The translations under genes were made by a program, and so were the position numbers. Below the pieces are notes generated by a model. The model saw only the letters and a list, made by a program, of their open reading frames with translations. It was not told where the DNA came from and made no database searches. A DNA stretch of 64,000 nt from PWQG01 sp050486205 (GTDB taxonomy: Bacteria > Pseudomonadota > Gammaproteobacteria > Pseudomonadales > Pseudohongiellaceae): contig JBJHCW010000001.1 of the NCBI GenBank assembly GCA_050486205.1, positions 248,001 to 312,000 on the forward strand. The letters run 5' to 3'. Below are positions 1 through 8,869 of the stretch, in pieces; positions within the stretch are counted from its first letter, which is position 1, and the number at the start of each line of letters is the position of its first letter.

Positions 1-400
1 CGCGTGCTTCCAGCTCACCATTCAACCATTTTGTGGTTGCAGCCTCAAATACCAGTTGAAAGTGACGACGGTCAGCAAGCTGGACCGGATCCGGATCAAA
101 ACCTTCAACCGCCGCGTGATCACGCAGGTAAATGGCAATCAGTGGCGAGCCGTCGTATTCGTTGAAACCGGGGTGTACCAGCGGCGTGGCCGGTTCGCCA
201 CTGACCAGTGGCAGCAATGCGGACGCAGTTTCCTGCTGTCGCTGCAGAGTGCCACTGTAAATGGCATCAAACTGTTCGCCAAGCGCCTGCCAATGTCCGG
301 CCAGTAGGGCCACCTGGCGATGGCCGGTACTGCTGAGCCGGTCATAGTTGTCCTCACCGAACGAAGCCTGTCCATGGCGGACAAGAACCAGTTCACTCAT
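1..400 (-). CDS. Histidine phosphatase family protein (3' end outside window)
   Basis: Partial gene; 133 codons are visible and the C-terminus lies beyond base 1. The start is the ATG at 400-398. The protein opens MSELVLVRHGQASFGEDNYD, which carries the RHG phosphohistidine motif of the phosphoglycerate mutase/SixA/CobC superfamily at residues 8-10. The segment HPGFNEYDGS further on supplies the second-half acidic residue typical of the fold. It follows the acyl-CoA dehydrogenase gene with only six bases between, so it is probably the third gene of that operon. The substrate cannot be told from this part; a phosphatase role is inferred from family only. Confidence 0.85.
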   Translation of the reverse strand, partial: MSELVLVRHGQASFGEDNYDRLSSTGHRQVALLAGHWQALGEQFDAIYSGTLQRQQETASALLPLVSGEPATPLVHPGFNEYDGSPLIAIYLRDHAAVEGFDPDPVQLADRRHFQLVFEAATTKWLNGELEAR

Positions 401-406
401 GGCCGA

Positions 407-1540
407 TTACAGTCGTGCATAACGCAGCGTATGGTAGTCGCTATTGCCGAAAAGGTTCTCGGCGGTGGTCGTGCGCTTGAACAGGTGTCCAACATCGAGC
501 TCGTCGGTGACACCAATGCCGCCGTGAATCTGAACCGCCTCCTGACCAACACGGCGCATGGCCTTGCCCACACGACTCTTGGCCGCCGACACCGCCTTCT
601 GTTTTTCTGCTACCGTCTCGTTGCTGTCCAGTTTCATGGCCGCCATGATTACCACTGACCGTGCCAGCTGGCACTCAATGAACATTTCCGCCATGCGATG
701 CTGCAGTGCCTGGAAAGTCCCAATTGCGGTGCCGAACTGTTTGCGGGTCTTGCTGTACTCAACCGTCTTTGTCAACAGCGAGTCCATGGCACCCACGGCT
801 TCGGCACAGACCGCCAGGGCTGCCAGATCAATAACCTTTTCAAGCGCTGGCAACGCCTTGCCCTCAGCGCCCAGCAGATCGGATGCCGGTACCCTGACGT
901 TGGTGAAACGGATCTCGGCTGCCCGATGTCCATCCACATTGGTATAGCCCTTGCGATGCACACCTTCTGCCCCGGCGTCCACCAGCAGCAATGAGATGCC
1001 ATCAGCATCGGTGTCAGCGCCGGACGTGCGAGCAACCACCAGAAGACGATCGGCCTCAGCACCATTGAGGACCAGGATCTTGGCGCCGTTGAGCACGTAA
1101 TCATCGCCCTGTTTCTCGGCGTGCGTGCCAACGCAGGCCAGATTGTAACGACTGTCAGCCTCTGCGTAAGCCGTTGCCAGCTGCAGGCTGCCCTCCATGA
1201 TGGCACCAATCAACGCCTCTTTCTGCTTTGCGTTGCCAAGCTCGCTGATCAGCGTTCCGCTGATTACAGCAGTGGGCACATAAGGCTCAACCACCATACC
1301 CTTGCCAAACTCTTCCATCATCACCATCAGGTCTGTGGCACGCGCGCCAAAACCGCCATCTTCCTCGGCAAAGGGCACGGTCAACCAGCCCAGCTCGGCA
1401 AACAGGGACCAGTTTTTCTCACTGTAACCCTTCTCGCTCGCCAGAATTTCCTTGCGTGTGTCAAAGTCGTACTGGTTGTGCACAAACTTGCGGACACTGT
1501 CCTGCAGCATCTGCTGCTCGTCACTGTATGAAAAATCCAC
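407..1540 (-). CDS. Acyl-CoA dehydrogenase, PimD-like small subunit
   Basis: A 377-residue FAD-dependent acyl-CoA dehydrogenase. The N-terminus (MDFSYSDEQQMLQDSVRKF), the FAEEDGGFG segment and the KTRKQFGTAIGTFQALQHR helix match proteins annotated as pimeloyl-CoA dehydrogenase small subunit. It lacks the usual C-terminal catalytic glutamate: the expected IYEGT region reads TTTAENLFGNS. The helix-G position used by isovaleryl-type enzymes also has no glutamate (AALAVCAEAVGAM). This suggests the partner subunit in a mixed oligomer, as in heteromeric ACADs. It lies 29 bases downstream of the large-subunit gene and is probably co-transcribed with it. The true substrate could be a dicarboxylic, branched or cyclic acyl-CoA; assignment to pimelate is only by resemblance. 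Confidence 0.88.
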   Translation of the reverse strand: MDFSYSDEQQMLQDSVRKFVHNQYDFDTRKEILASEKGYSEKNWSLFAELGWLTVPFAEEDGGFGARATDLMVMMEEFGKGMVVEPYVPTAVISGTLISELGNAKQKEALIGAIMEGSLQLATAYAEADSRYNLACVGTHAEKQGDDYVLNGAKILVLNGAEADRLLVVARTSGADTDADGISLLLVDAGAEGVHRKGYTNVDGHRAAEIRFTNVRVPASDLLGAEGKALPALEKVIDLAALAVCAEAVGAMDSLLTKTVEYSKTRKQFGTAIGTFQALQHRMAEMFIECQLARSVVIMAAMKLDSNETVAEKQKAVSAAKSRVGKAMRRVGQEAVQIHGGIGVTDELDVGHLFKRTTTAENLFGNSDYHTLRYARL

Positions 1541-1569
1541 GATGATACCTCTCGCTGGCCGCCAGGCTG

Positions 1570-2769
1570 TTACAGGCCCAGTACGGCCTTGGAAATGATG
1601 TTCTTCTGAATTTCGTTGGAACCGCCGTAGATCGATTTCTTGCGGTTGTTGAAGTAGGTATTGGACGTTGCCGCCGCTGTACCCCGACCAACGTATTCAC
1701 CCTCAAAGCCGTCCAGGAACTGTTCGGGCACATGCGGCATGCTGTGATAACCGGACACTTCCATGAACAGCTCGTCAATGTATTGAGATGCCTCGGTACC
1801 CACAATTTTAAGAATCGACGACTCCGGGCCCGGCGCCTTGCCCACGCTGACAGCGGCCAGCGTGCGCAGTTCGGCGTATTCCAGCGCCAGCACCTCGATC
1901 TCGGCCTCAGCCAGTTTGCGAGCAAACACAGGGTCGTCAATCAGGCTGCCACCGTGACCGTCCGGGGTACTGGCAGCATACTGGCGCAGTTTCTGTAATT
2001 TTAGCTTGGAATTGGGCACCTGGGCGATGTTGGTCCGCTCGTGTGTGAGCAGCAACTTGGCGTAGGTCCAGCCCTTGTTCTCCTCGCCAATCAGGTTCTC
2101 TGCAGGCACACGCACATCTTCAAAGTGCACCTCGTTCACTTCAGGCTCACCATCGAGCAGCACTATCGGTGACAGCGTGATGCCGGGCGTTTTCATGTCG
2201 ATCAGCAGGAAACTGATGCCTTCCTGCTTTTTCACCGTGCTGTCGGTTCGCACCAGACAGAAAATCCAGTCAGCGTACTGCCCCAGCGTGTTCCAGGTTT
2301 TTGTGCCATTGACGATGTAATGATCGCCGTCACGCACAGCAGTGGTTTTTAATGCCGCCAGATCAGAACCCGCATTGGGCTCTGAATAACCCTGGCACCA
2401 CCAGACATTGCTCTGCAGGATATCGGGCAGAAAGCGCTGTTTCTGCTCCTCGTTGCCGAATGTGTAAATGACCGGGGCGACCATTTTCATGCCAAAAGCC
2501 ACCGGCTCAGGCGCACCCATCAGCCCCATTTCCATGGCAAATATGTACTTCTGGGTGTGGTCCCATCCGGTGCCACCATATTCTTCAGGCCAGTTCGGCG
2601 CTACCCAGCCTTTTTTGTAGAGAATCTTCTGCCAACGGACATAATCGTCCTTCTCCAGCTTGATCCCATTGTCGACCTTGTGCTTGATATCTTTGGGAAA
2701 TTCCGTCTCGAGAAAGGTACGCACTTCTTCCCGGAATGCCAGCTGCTCAGCTGTAAATTCTGCGTTCAC
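1570..2769 (-). CDS. Acyl-CoA dehydrogenase, PimC-like large subunit
   Basis: A 399-residue acyl-CoA dehydrogenase. A GTG at 2769-2767 is chosen because an AGGAGAG ribosome site lies about six bases upstream; a TTG at 2787 would add six residues. Visible features are the FAD/acyl-CoA core WCQGYSEPNAGSDLA and the C-terminal IYGGSNEIQKNII. Glycine stands where medium-chain enzymes have the catalytic Glu. A glutamate is available in the helix-G motif LLTHERTNIA, the position used by isovaleryl/long-chain-type enzymes. With the following gene it forms a large/small subunit pair. The promoter must lie in 2770-2939, shared with the divergent reductase gene. Confidence 0.88.
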   Translation of the reverse strand: MNAEFTAEQLAFREEVRTFLETEFPKDIKHKVDNGIKLEKDDYVRWQKILYKKGWVAPNWPEEYGGTGWDHTQKYIFAMEMGLMGAPEPVAFGMKMVAPVIYTFGNEEQKQRFLPDILQSNVWWCQGYSEPNAGSDLAALKTTAVRDGDHYIVNGTKTWNTLGQYADWIFCLVRTDSTVKKQEGISFLLIDMKTPGITLSPIVLLDGEPEVNEVHFEDVRVPAENLIGEENKGWTYAKLLLTHERTNIAQVPNSKLKLQKLRQYAASTPDGHGGSLIDDPVFARKLAEAEIEVLALEYAELRTLAAVSVGKAPGPESSILKIVGTEASQYIDELFMEVSGYHSMPHVPEQFLDGFEGEYVGRGTAAATSNTYFNNRKKSIYGGSNEIQKNIISKAVLGL

Positions 2770-2939
2770 GAAGACTCTCCTGACCAATTGTCAATAAAAA
2801 CAGAGGCAACTTTACCACTTTTCATCATCCCGTCAAAAGCATTTTCGAGCGATTGCTCGGTATGGCGGAACAGTAGCTTTCACTCCGTGCTGTCGTTATC
2901 ATCGACGCCTTTCCGATAACGTTGGAGACCGCAGCGCTT

Positions 2940-3782
2940 ATGAGTTTCAACCCCATGGAGGTATTCAGAAACGATCTGTTCCGGGGCAGAACTGCTTTGA
3001 TTACCGGTGGCGGGCGCGGCATCGGTCTGGCCATTGCAGAAGGTTTTGCCCGATACGGCGCCAATGTGGTCATTGCCAGCCGGCATGAGGCCAATCTGTT
3101 GCCGGCGGCGGAAAAACTGTCTGTACTGTGCCGGGAGTCGGGCAGTGAGTGCCTGGCGGTGAGCGCCAATATCCGGGAGACCACGGCGGTGGAAGCGCTT
3201 CGTGACAGGACACTGGAAGCCTTCGGCAAGATCGATTTCCTGATCAACAATGCAGGCGGTCAGTTCCCGTCTCGCCCGTCACAGATCAGTGACCGGGGCT
3301 GGCGCGCAGTGGTAGACCTGAACCTCAACGGCACCTGGAACATGTGCAACCGTATTGCACCGCACATGGTGGACAACGGGTTTGGCGCCATCGTCAACAT
3401 GGTCCACGTCTATTCTTTCAACCGGGGTGCGCCACCCTTTGTCCACTCCGGCGCCGCCCGCGCCGGCGTTGTCAGCATGACCCAGAGCCTGGCCTATTAC
3501 CTGGCACGCAAGGGGGTCACCATCAACACACTGGCGCCCGGCACCATTGATACCCATGGTGTGCACGAAGAAGAATTTGCCAGCGCGGAGTTCGATGATC
3601 TGGCCGAATCCACCGTGCGGGACGTGCCTGCCCACCGTATGGGTACGGCGGAGGAGATGGCGGCCATTACACTGTTTCTGTGCTCCCCGGCCGCGCGCTA
3701 CATCAACGGCGCCAGCATTGTTGCCGACGGCGCACAGTTCATGGGCAACTGGGCACCGATGGTGGACCCGGAAAAATTCTAG
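2940..3782 (+). CDS. SDR-family reductase, PECR (trans-2-enoyl-CoA reductase)-like
   Basis: A 280-residue short-chain dehydrogenase/reductase. The N-terminal Rossmann motif TGGGRGIG and the NNAGG motif are intact. In place of the classical Tyr-x-x-x-Lys site the sequence reads VHSGAARAGV, which is the signature found in peroxisomal trans-2-enoyl-CoA reductase (PECR) and its bacterial relatives. The N-terminus FNPMEVFRNDLFRGRTALIT also fits that subfamily. The probable reaction is NADPH-dependent reduction of a 2-enoyl- or dienoyl-CoA. It is divergent from the acyl-CoA dehydrogenase pair, which fits acyl-CoA metabolism. The ATG at 2940 is preferred; an in-frame TTG at 2922 and an ATG at 2955 are alternatives. 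Confidence 0.85.
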   Translation: MSFNPMEVFRNDLFRGRTALITGGGRGIGLAIAEGFARYGANVVIASRHEANLLPAAEKLSVLCRESGSECLAVSANIRETTAVEALRDRTLEAFGKIDFLINNAGGQFPSRPSQISDRGWRAVVDLNLNGTWNMCNRIAPHMVDNGFGAIVNMVHVYSFNRGAPPFVHSGAARAGVVSMTQSLAYYLARKGVTINTLAPGTIDTHGVHEEEFASAEFDDLAESTVRDVPAHRMGTAEEMAAITLFLCSPAARYINGASIVADGAQFMGNWAPMVDPEKF

Positions 3783-3802
3783 AGGGCTGGAGGCCGATCG
3801 AG

Positions 3803-4600
3803 ATGGAATGGTTGCAGGTCATAATACTGGCCGTTGTACAGGGGCTTACCGAGTTCCTGCCGATCTCCAGCTCGGCCCACCTGATCCTGGTGCCGGAGCT
3901 CACCAACTGGGATGATCAGGGGCTGGCCTTTGACGTGGCCCTGCATCTGGGCAGCCTGATCGCCGTCGTCGCGTATTTCCGCCACGATCTGCTCAACATG
4001 ACCACAAGCTGGTTTCAGTCAGTCAGTACCCGGGAGCTGGATGCCAATGCGCGACTGGCCTGGGCCGTACTGCTGGGCACCATCCCCGTGGGTCTGGCAG
4101 GCATCACCTTTCGGCACGAAGTGTCTGAGCTGATGCGCTCACCTGTCATCCTGGCCACGAGCCTGATCGGATTCGGGCTGCTGCTGGGCTGGGCCGACTG
4201 GCGCCGGCGCGGCAGCCGTAACGAATATCAGATGAACTGGAAGGATGTGGCCGTCATCGGATTTGCCCAGGCACTGGCGCTGATTCCCGGCACCTCACGC
4301 TCGGGCATCACCATGACCGCGGCCCTGATGATGGGCATGAGCCGCGAAGGCGCTGCCCGGTTCTCCTTTCTGCTGTCCATCCCGGTCATTGTCATGGCTT
4401 GCGGTCTGGAAACTGTCGGGCTGATCCGCTCACCGGAACCGGTCTACTGGACAGCCGTCGTGGGTGGTGTTGTGCTGTCGGGCATCAGCGCCTACCTCTG
4501 TATCCATTACTTCCTGGCATTCATCAGACGTATCGGCATGATGCCCTTTGTGGCCTACCGCATCATCCTGGGCGTCTTTCTGCTCTGGATATTCCTCTGA
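3803..4600 (+). CDS. uppP: Undecaprenyl-diphosphatase
   Basis: A 265-residue polytopic inner-membrane enzyme that dephosphorylates undecaprenyl diphosphate to recycle the lipid carrier for peptidoglycan and other cell-wall polymers. The hallmark motif QGLTEFLPISSSAHL is at the N-terminus, and the second conserved block PGTSRSGITM lies near residue 160. Length is normal for the family (about 265-275). The ATG at 3803 is preceded by GGAGG ten bases upstream. It lies only 20 bases after the reductase stop, so the two are probably co-transcribed although functionally unrelated. Confidence 0.97.
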   Translation: MEWLQVIILAVVQGLTEFLPISSSAHLILVPELTNWDDQGLAFDVALHLGSLIAVVAYFRHDLLNMTTSWFQSVSTRELDANARLAWAVLLGTIPVGLAGITFRHEVSELMRSPVILATSLIGFGLLLGWADWRRRGSRNEYQMNWKDVAVIGFAQALALIPGTSRSGITMTAALMMGMSREGAARFSFLLSIPVIVMACGLETVGLIRSPEPVYWTAVVGGVVLSGISAYLCIHYFLAFIRRIGMMPFVAYRIILGVFLLWIFL

Positions 4601-4838
4601 TAAACCCTTGATTACCTTGACTTGAACGAGGCAGGCTTCTATCATACCGCCGCCGCAACGCGCCGGTGTCATCCTGAGGCAACAATGGAACTTCCCAGTA
4701 GTCGCTTGACCCTTTTACAAACTGACGAATATCAGCAACTGTGCAACGCTGACCTGTTCGCTGCCGGACACCACCCCGCCTACTGACTACGGTCGGGCAC
4801 TCGCAGCGTGATACCCAGCACGCACCGAGGAGTACCCG

Positions 4839-6197
4839 ATGAGCTACGAAACTCTCACCGATGCCCTGCGCGAAGCCATAGCCAGTGCCGACGACGCACA
4901 GATCCAGGCTGCGCTCGATGAATTACAGCCGGCCGACATTGCTGAATTTGTCCGTCATGAAGACACGGAAACCACCCTCAGGCTGATCAGTTACCTGCCG
5001 ATTGAAGACCGTGCAGATACCATTGCCTACCTGGAATTCTCCGACCAGCTTGAAATAGCCCGCAGCCTGGACGAAAACAGTCTTGCACGCCTGTTCATGC
5101 ACATGAACTCGGACGAACGTGCCGACCTGTTCAACGGCCTGGACCAGGAACGCCAGGAGACCATTCTTCGCCGCCTGGCGAGAGACGAGCGCGAGGATCT
5201 GCGCAAGCTGTCCAGCTACGAAGAAGGCACGGCCGGTGCCATCATGACCAGTGAATACGCTGTTATTCCTGTCAATTGTACGGTCGAGCAGGCATTGGCC
5301 CATCTGCGTGCTACCGCACCGGACGCCGAAACCATCTACCAGGTCTATCTGCTGGATGACCAGCACCGCATAGCGGGCACAGTGTCCCTGCGGGAACTGA
5401 TACTTTCACGCTCAACCACACCGATTGCTGAGCTGATGACCACCGACGTATTGTCCGTGGGTGTCGACACGCCGCAGGAGGAAGTGGCGCGACTGATTGC
5501 ACGTTATGACCTGCTGGCCCTGCCCATTGTCAACGGTGGTGACCGTATGGTCGGCATAGTGACCTATGACGATGCCATGGACGTCGCCGAAGCCGAGGCC
5601 ACGGAGGACATTCACAAGGGTGCCACCATCGGCAAGATGACCGAGAGCCTGCGCGGCGCCAGCATGTTGACGCTCTATCGCAAGCGCGCAGGCTGGCTTG
5701 TGCTGCTGGTATTCGGGCAACTGTTCTCCGGCATGGGCATTGCCTACTACGAAAATACCATTGCCACCTATATCGCGCTGATTTTCTTCCTGCCCCTGCT
5801 GGTGGGCAGCAGTGGTAACGCCGGCTCCCAGGCCGCCACCCTGATGGTGCGGGGTCTGGCCACCGGCGATGTGCGCATGAAAGACTGGGGCAGGCTGCTG
5901 GGCAAGGAAGTGCTGGTGGCCACGGCGCTGGGTCTGACGATGGCTGCGGCAGTGTCAATGCTGGCGGTCTATCGTGGTGGTTACGAAATCGCCATCGTGG
6001 TCTCCCTGAGCATGATTGCAGTGGTCGTTGTCGGCAGCCTGATTGGCATGAGCCTGCCGTTCGTGCTCAGCAGGTTCAACCTGGACCCTGCCACTGCTTC
6101 GGCGCCGCTGGTCGCCTCCATTGCCGACGCTGCCGGGGTGCTTGTGTACTTTGGCATAGCAACAGCAATTCTGACCATGCCACCGGTAGCCGGATAG
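4839..6197 (+). CDS. mgtE: Magnesium transporter MgtE
   Basis: A 452-residue Mg2+ channel/transporter with the full MgtE layout: an N-terminal superhelical MgtE_N domain (about residues 1-130, including the PADIAEFVRH segment), two CBS domains (about 130-260), and a C-terminal membrane domain of five helices. The last part carries the FFLPLLVGSSGNAGSQAATL signature of the pore region. The CBS and N domains act as the Mg2+ sensor that closes the pore in this family. The start ATG follows a GAGGAG site seven bases away. The gene stands alone. I saw no convincing M-box or other Mg2+ riboswitch in the 238 bases upstream. Confidence 0.97.
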   Translation: MSYETLTDALREAIASADDAQIQAALDELQPADIAEFVRHEDTETTLRLISYLPIEDRADTIAYLEFSDQLEIARSLDENSLARLFMHMNSDERADLFNGLDQERQETILRRLARDEREDLRKLSSYEEGTAGAIMTSEYAVIPVNCTVEQALAHLRATAPDAETIYQVYLLDDQHRIAGTVSLRELILSRSTTPIAELMTTDVLSVGVDTPQEEVARLIARYDLLALPIVNGGDRMVGIVTYDDAMDVAEAEATEDIHKGATIGKMTESLRGASMLTLYRKRAGWLVLLVFGQLFSGMGIAYYENTIATYIALIFFLPLLVGSSGNAGSQAATLMVRGLATGDVRMKDWGRLLGKEVLVATALGLTMAAAVSMLAVYRGGYEIAIVVSLSMIAVVVVGSLIGMSLPFVLSRFNLDPATASAPLVASIADAAGVLVYFGIATAILTMPPVAG

Positions 6198-6366
6198 TGA
6201 ACAAGGCGAACGTCTGGTCGCTCGATGCCGGTTCATAAACTGTTCAGTATCACAGCCTTGACCGGGACGGCGTTGATCTTGAACAAGTTGTCTTGTATTC
6301 CCGGCTGGCGTAGAGTGTCAGGACAGGCTGAACTTCTGAAACAGCTTTGCCGTGGAGGACGTCACC

Positions 6367-7140
6367 ATGATCATCCGGATTCTGTGTTTGATGTTCGTAC
6401 TCACCCTGGTAGCCTGCGACCGCCAGGGTGCGCAGTGGGAAGAAGCCCAGCAGGAAGACACCATCGTTGCCTATGAAGCGTATATAGAGCGCTACCCCGA
6501 TACCCCGAATACCCAACTGGCCCGAAACCGCATCGATACCCTGCGTGCCGAGCAGGCCTGGCAGCAAGCCCGCCAGCTCGACACCATGGCGGCTCACCGC
6601 GAGTTTCTTGACACCTATCCTGACGCCGCCGAAGCCGACGAGGCCCGGGCACGGCTGCAAACGCTTGAGCGCGAAGCCGCCTGGCAGAACCTGGCCACCA
6701 GCAACGACATCGCCGCGCTGCAGCGCTTTGCCGACGAACACGCCGACAGCCCTGAAGCTGAGGATGCACGTGCCCGTGCCAGTGAGCTGGCGGCCGAGGC
6801 CGAACGTCGAGAGCTGGCGGCGCAGGCCGAGGCCGAGCGTCGCGAACAGGAGCGCGAACTTGAGCGGCAGCGGGAACGCGAGCTCGAAGCCCAGCGCCTG
6901 GCCGAGCAGGGAACCCATCGGGTGCAGTTGGCAGCGGTTCGCACCCAGGACCAGGCCAATGCAGGAATCGAGCAACTTCAGCAACAGCTGTCCGAGGTCC
7001 TTGGCGACATCGGACTGGAGGCGGAGCAGACCAATGGCCTGTATCGACTGGTGACCCAGGCTATGACCCGGGAGCAAGCCGGAGAACTGTGCCAGGCCCT
7101 GAACCGGCGAGGCCAGGACTGCTTTGTGCGTCAACGCTGA
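6367..7140 (+). CDS. Lipoprotein with TPR-like repeats and C-terminal SPOR domain
   Basis: A 257-residue predicted lipoprotein. The signal peptide ends in the lipobox LVAC, giving Cys17 as the lipidated residue. Three degenerate helical repeats of about 36 residues (W..A...DT..AY..Y...YPDT) fill residues 20-140, followed by a charged Arg/Glu-rich coiled coil (about 140-190). The C-terminus, from GTHRVQLAAVRTQDQA to the end, looks like a SPOR domain, which binds denuded peptidoglycan at division sites. The ATG at 6367 has GGAGGA eight bases upstream; the in-frame GTG at 6352 lies inside that site and is unlikely. A role in septal wall or envelope assembly is inferred. Confidence 0.78.
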   Translation: MIIRILCLMFVLTLVACDRQGAQWEEAQQEDTIVAYEAYIERYPDTPNTQLARNRIDTLRAEQAWQQARQLDTMAAHREFLDTYPDAAEADEARARLQTLEREAAWQNLATSNDIAALQRFADEHADSPEAEDARARASELAAEAERRELAAQAEAERREQERELERQRERELEAQRLAEQGTHRVQLAAVRTQDQANAGIEQLQQQLSEVLGDIGLEAEQTNGLYRLVTQAMTREQAGELCQALNRRGQDCFVRQR

Positions 7141-7170
7141 AGACTATTGACTCGTCACTCAATTGCCAGA

Positions 7171-7222
7171 GCCACACCGTAGCTGGTGTGGCGGATAGCA
7201 CGAGCGCCGGGCGTGGCCCGGC
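7171..7222. terminator. Two hairpins between convergent genes
   Basis: Two perfect short hairpins lie between the convergent SPOR lipoprotein and DUF4105 genes: GCCACACC/GGTGTGGC (7171-7178 with 7185-7192) and GCCGGGC/GCCCGGC (7206-7212 with 7216-7222). Neither has a T tract, so a rho-independent terminator is only possible. Confidence 0.35.
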
Positions 7223-7227
7223 TACGG

Positions 7228-8628
7228 CTACCTGAAGCGGATGGCGCGCACCGGGCGCAGGCCGGCCACAGCCACCAATGAGGTGAACAGCAACAGCAGC
7301 GGTACAACAAACAGCATCAGACTGCCTGTACGCTGATCGGTCACACCCAGCAGACCCACTACCAGGTAGACCAGCGCCCCCAGCACATGAAGCCACAGGT
7401 ACAGGCTGATCAACTGATGGTTTGTGGTGCTGACTGCAAAACTGCGACCTCTCAGCAGCCAGTGCGCTGCAAACCAGACACCAATGATGTCAGTGGGCCA
7501 GAACAACAGCAGATTGATATTGGCGTGCAGGTCCTGGTGCCCGGAGAACAGCCATCCAGCCGTCATGATGAAGCCGTAAACACCACTGAACAGTGCAATC
7601 ACCAGAGCCAGCAGCCCCAAGAGCCGATAGGTCAGCGCCGGGGCAGCAAGTGTGTAACCAGGCATGGCACCAAAGGAGACAAGGGACACTCTGCGTACCA
7701 GCAACAACAACAGCAACACCGGCAACATCAGCCCCCCCGCGAAGTAATAGGCATTGGGCTTCTTTGCCGGTGCCGGAAACTGCATCAGCAACCGGGCATC
7801 ACTCAGCACATTGACGCGCTGACCGCCGACACTGACGTCGGAGGGTGTGCTGCGCAGCTGCTCCCTCAATGACAAGGGCAAAAACATCTGCTGCCATCGT
7901 GTCATGCGCTGGTCGATATTACTGTTCATCAACACATCCAGCGACAGCGCAATCACCGGCAGGCTTTCATAATGGCTGAACACCTCGTCGCGGTAGGTAC
8001 GCGGTACCAGCTGCCGATTCTGTTCTGCAATGGCTCCGCCCATGGCCTCATCCAGATAGTCACGTACCCGGGTCGTGCAATTGTCGAAGAAATAGTCGTA
8101 GTCGTAGACAATATTCTCCTCGCGCAGATTCCATGACAGGCGCTGGTACAGGGTTCGCTTCTGCGCATCGGTGAGATTGATGCGATCTTGCCAGACAGAG
8201 CGTTGTTCTCGCTCGTAGCGCCCCAGCTCCCAATCAGACGGCGCAACTCCCAGCTGATACTCCATGATGCCGCGCATGAAATTGACACCAAAACGCATCA
8301 CACCAACACTGGTATCAAACAGGCCCCAATTGAACATCAGATCAGTACCGGAGCTGTCATCAACCACACGCAGCGCTGTGTGGCCAAAATTGTCCCAGAC
8401 CCGGTTACCAACATCGACGGTGATCAGATAGAAGTGCACCTGGCTGAAATCGTCGGGTAGCGGGATACGATCACGATCGGCAATGACTGGCGTTGTCTGA
8501 GCGCCGGCAAATGACGACAACAGCCCGCCAAGCAGCAGGACCGGGAGCAAGCGACAGGAGAGCAGCCGGCGTCGACTGCGGTTACCCGGGGCGGGAGCCT
8601 GCACAAGGTGCTGCATGAGGCACTGCAT
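7228..8628 (-). CDS. DUF4105-domain membrane protein
   Basis: About 466 residues. A cleavable signal (LLPVLLLGGLLSSFAGAQ) leads into a periplasmic DUF4105 domain, recognised by HFYLITVDVGNRVWDNFGHT and NCTTRVRDYLDEAMGG; the conserved Asn-Cys-Thr-Thr looks like the family's active-site-like core. From about residue 270 to the end come several hydrophobic membrane segments. This N-domain plus polytopic C-domain arrangement is common in gammaproteobacteria; the function is not established. Start is uncertain: the ATG at 8628 is given, an in-frame TTG at 8649 and an ATG at 8616 are alternatives. It stands alone and is divergent from the ThDP enzyme gene. Confidence 0.8.
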   Translation of the reverse strand: MQCLMQHLVQAPAPGNRSRRRLLSCRLLPVLLLGGLLSSFAGAQTTPVIADRDRIPLPDDFSQVHFYLITVDVGNRVWDNFGHTALRVVDDSSGTDLMFNWGLFDTSVGVMRFGVNFMRGIMEYQLGVAPSDWELGRYEREQRSVWQDRINLTDAQKRTLYQRLSWNLREENIVYDYDYFFDNCTTRVRDYLDEAMGGAIAEQNRQLVPRTYRDEVFSHYESLPVIALSLDVLMNSNIDQRMTRWQQMFLPLSLREQLRSTPSDVSVGGQRVNVLSDARLLMQFPAPAKKPNAYYFAGGLMLPVLLLLLLVRRVSLVSFGAMPGYTLAAPALTYRLLGLLALVIALFSGVYGFIMTAGWLFSGHQDLHANINLLLFWPTDIIGVWFAAHWLLRGRSFAVSTTNHQLISLYLWLHVLGALVYLVVGLLGVTDQRTGSLMLFVVPLLLLFTSLVAVAGLRPVRAIRFR

Positions 8629-8869
8629 GAATCGGATGAGTGAATTCAATTAAACGCGCTTCTTATTGTCATCGTACAGACCCGGAGGTCGGGCCAGGGA
8701 AAACCGGTTAATTCGGTCATTGCGCTCAGGCAGGTCATGCGCCGAAATTGTCGCCATAATAACAAAGAACACATGATGATCAAGTGGCGGGGTGGCAGGC
8801 GGCAAACTTGCCCAACGCGCCACCAGTGCCTATGATAGCGAACCTTTGCAACTGCTGGAGCGAATCAAC

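Noticed and set aside
4601..4838. Possible Mg2+ riboswitch ahead of mgtE
   Set aside because: No conserved M-box or ykkC-like core could be recognised in this 238-base region.
7387..7872. A 161-codon plus-strand frame with Gln runs
   Set aside because: Antisense to the membrane part of the DUF4105 gene; no start signal.
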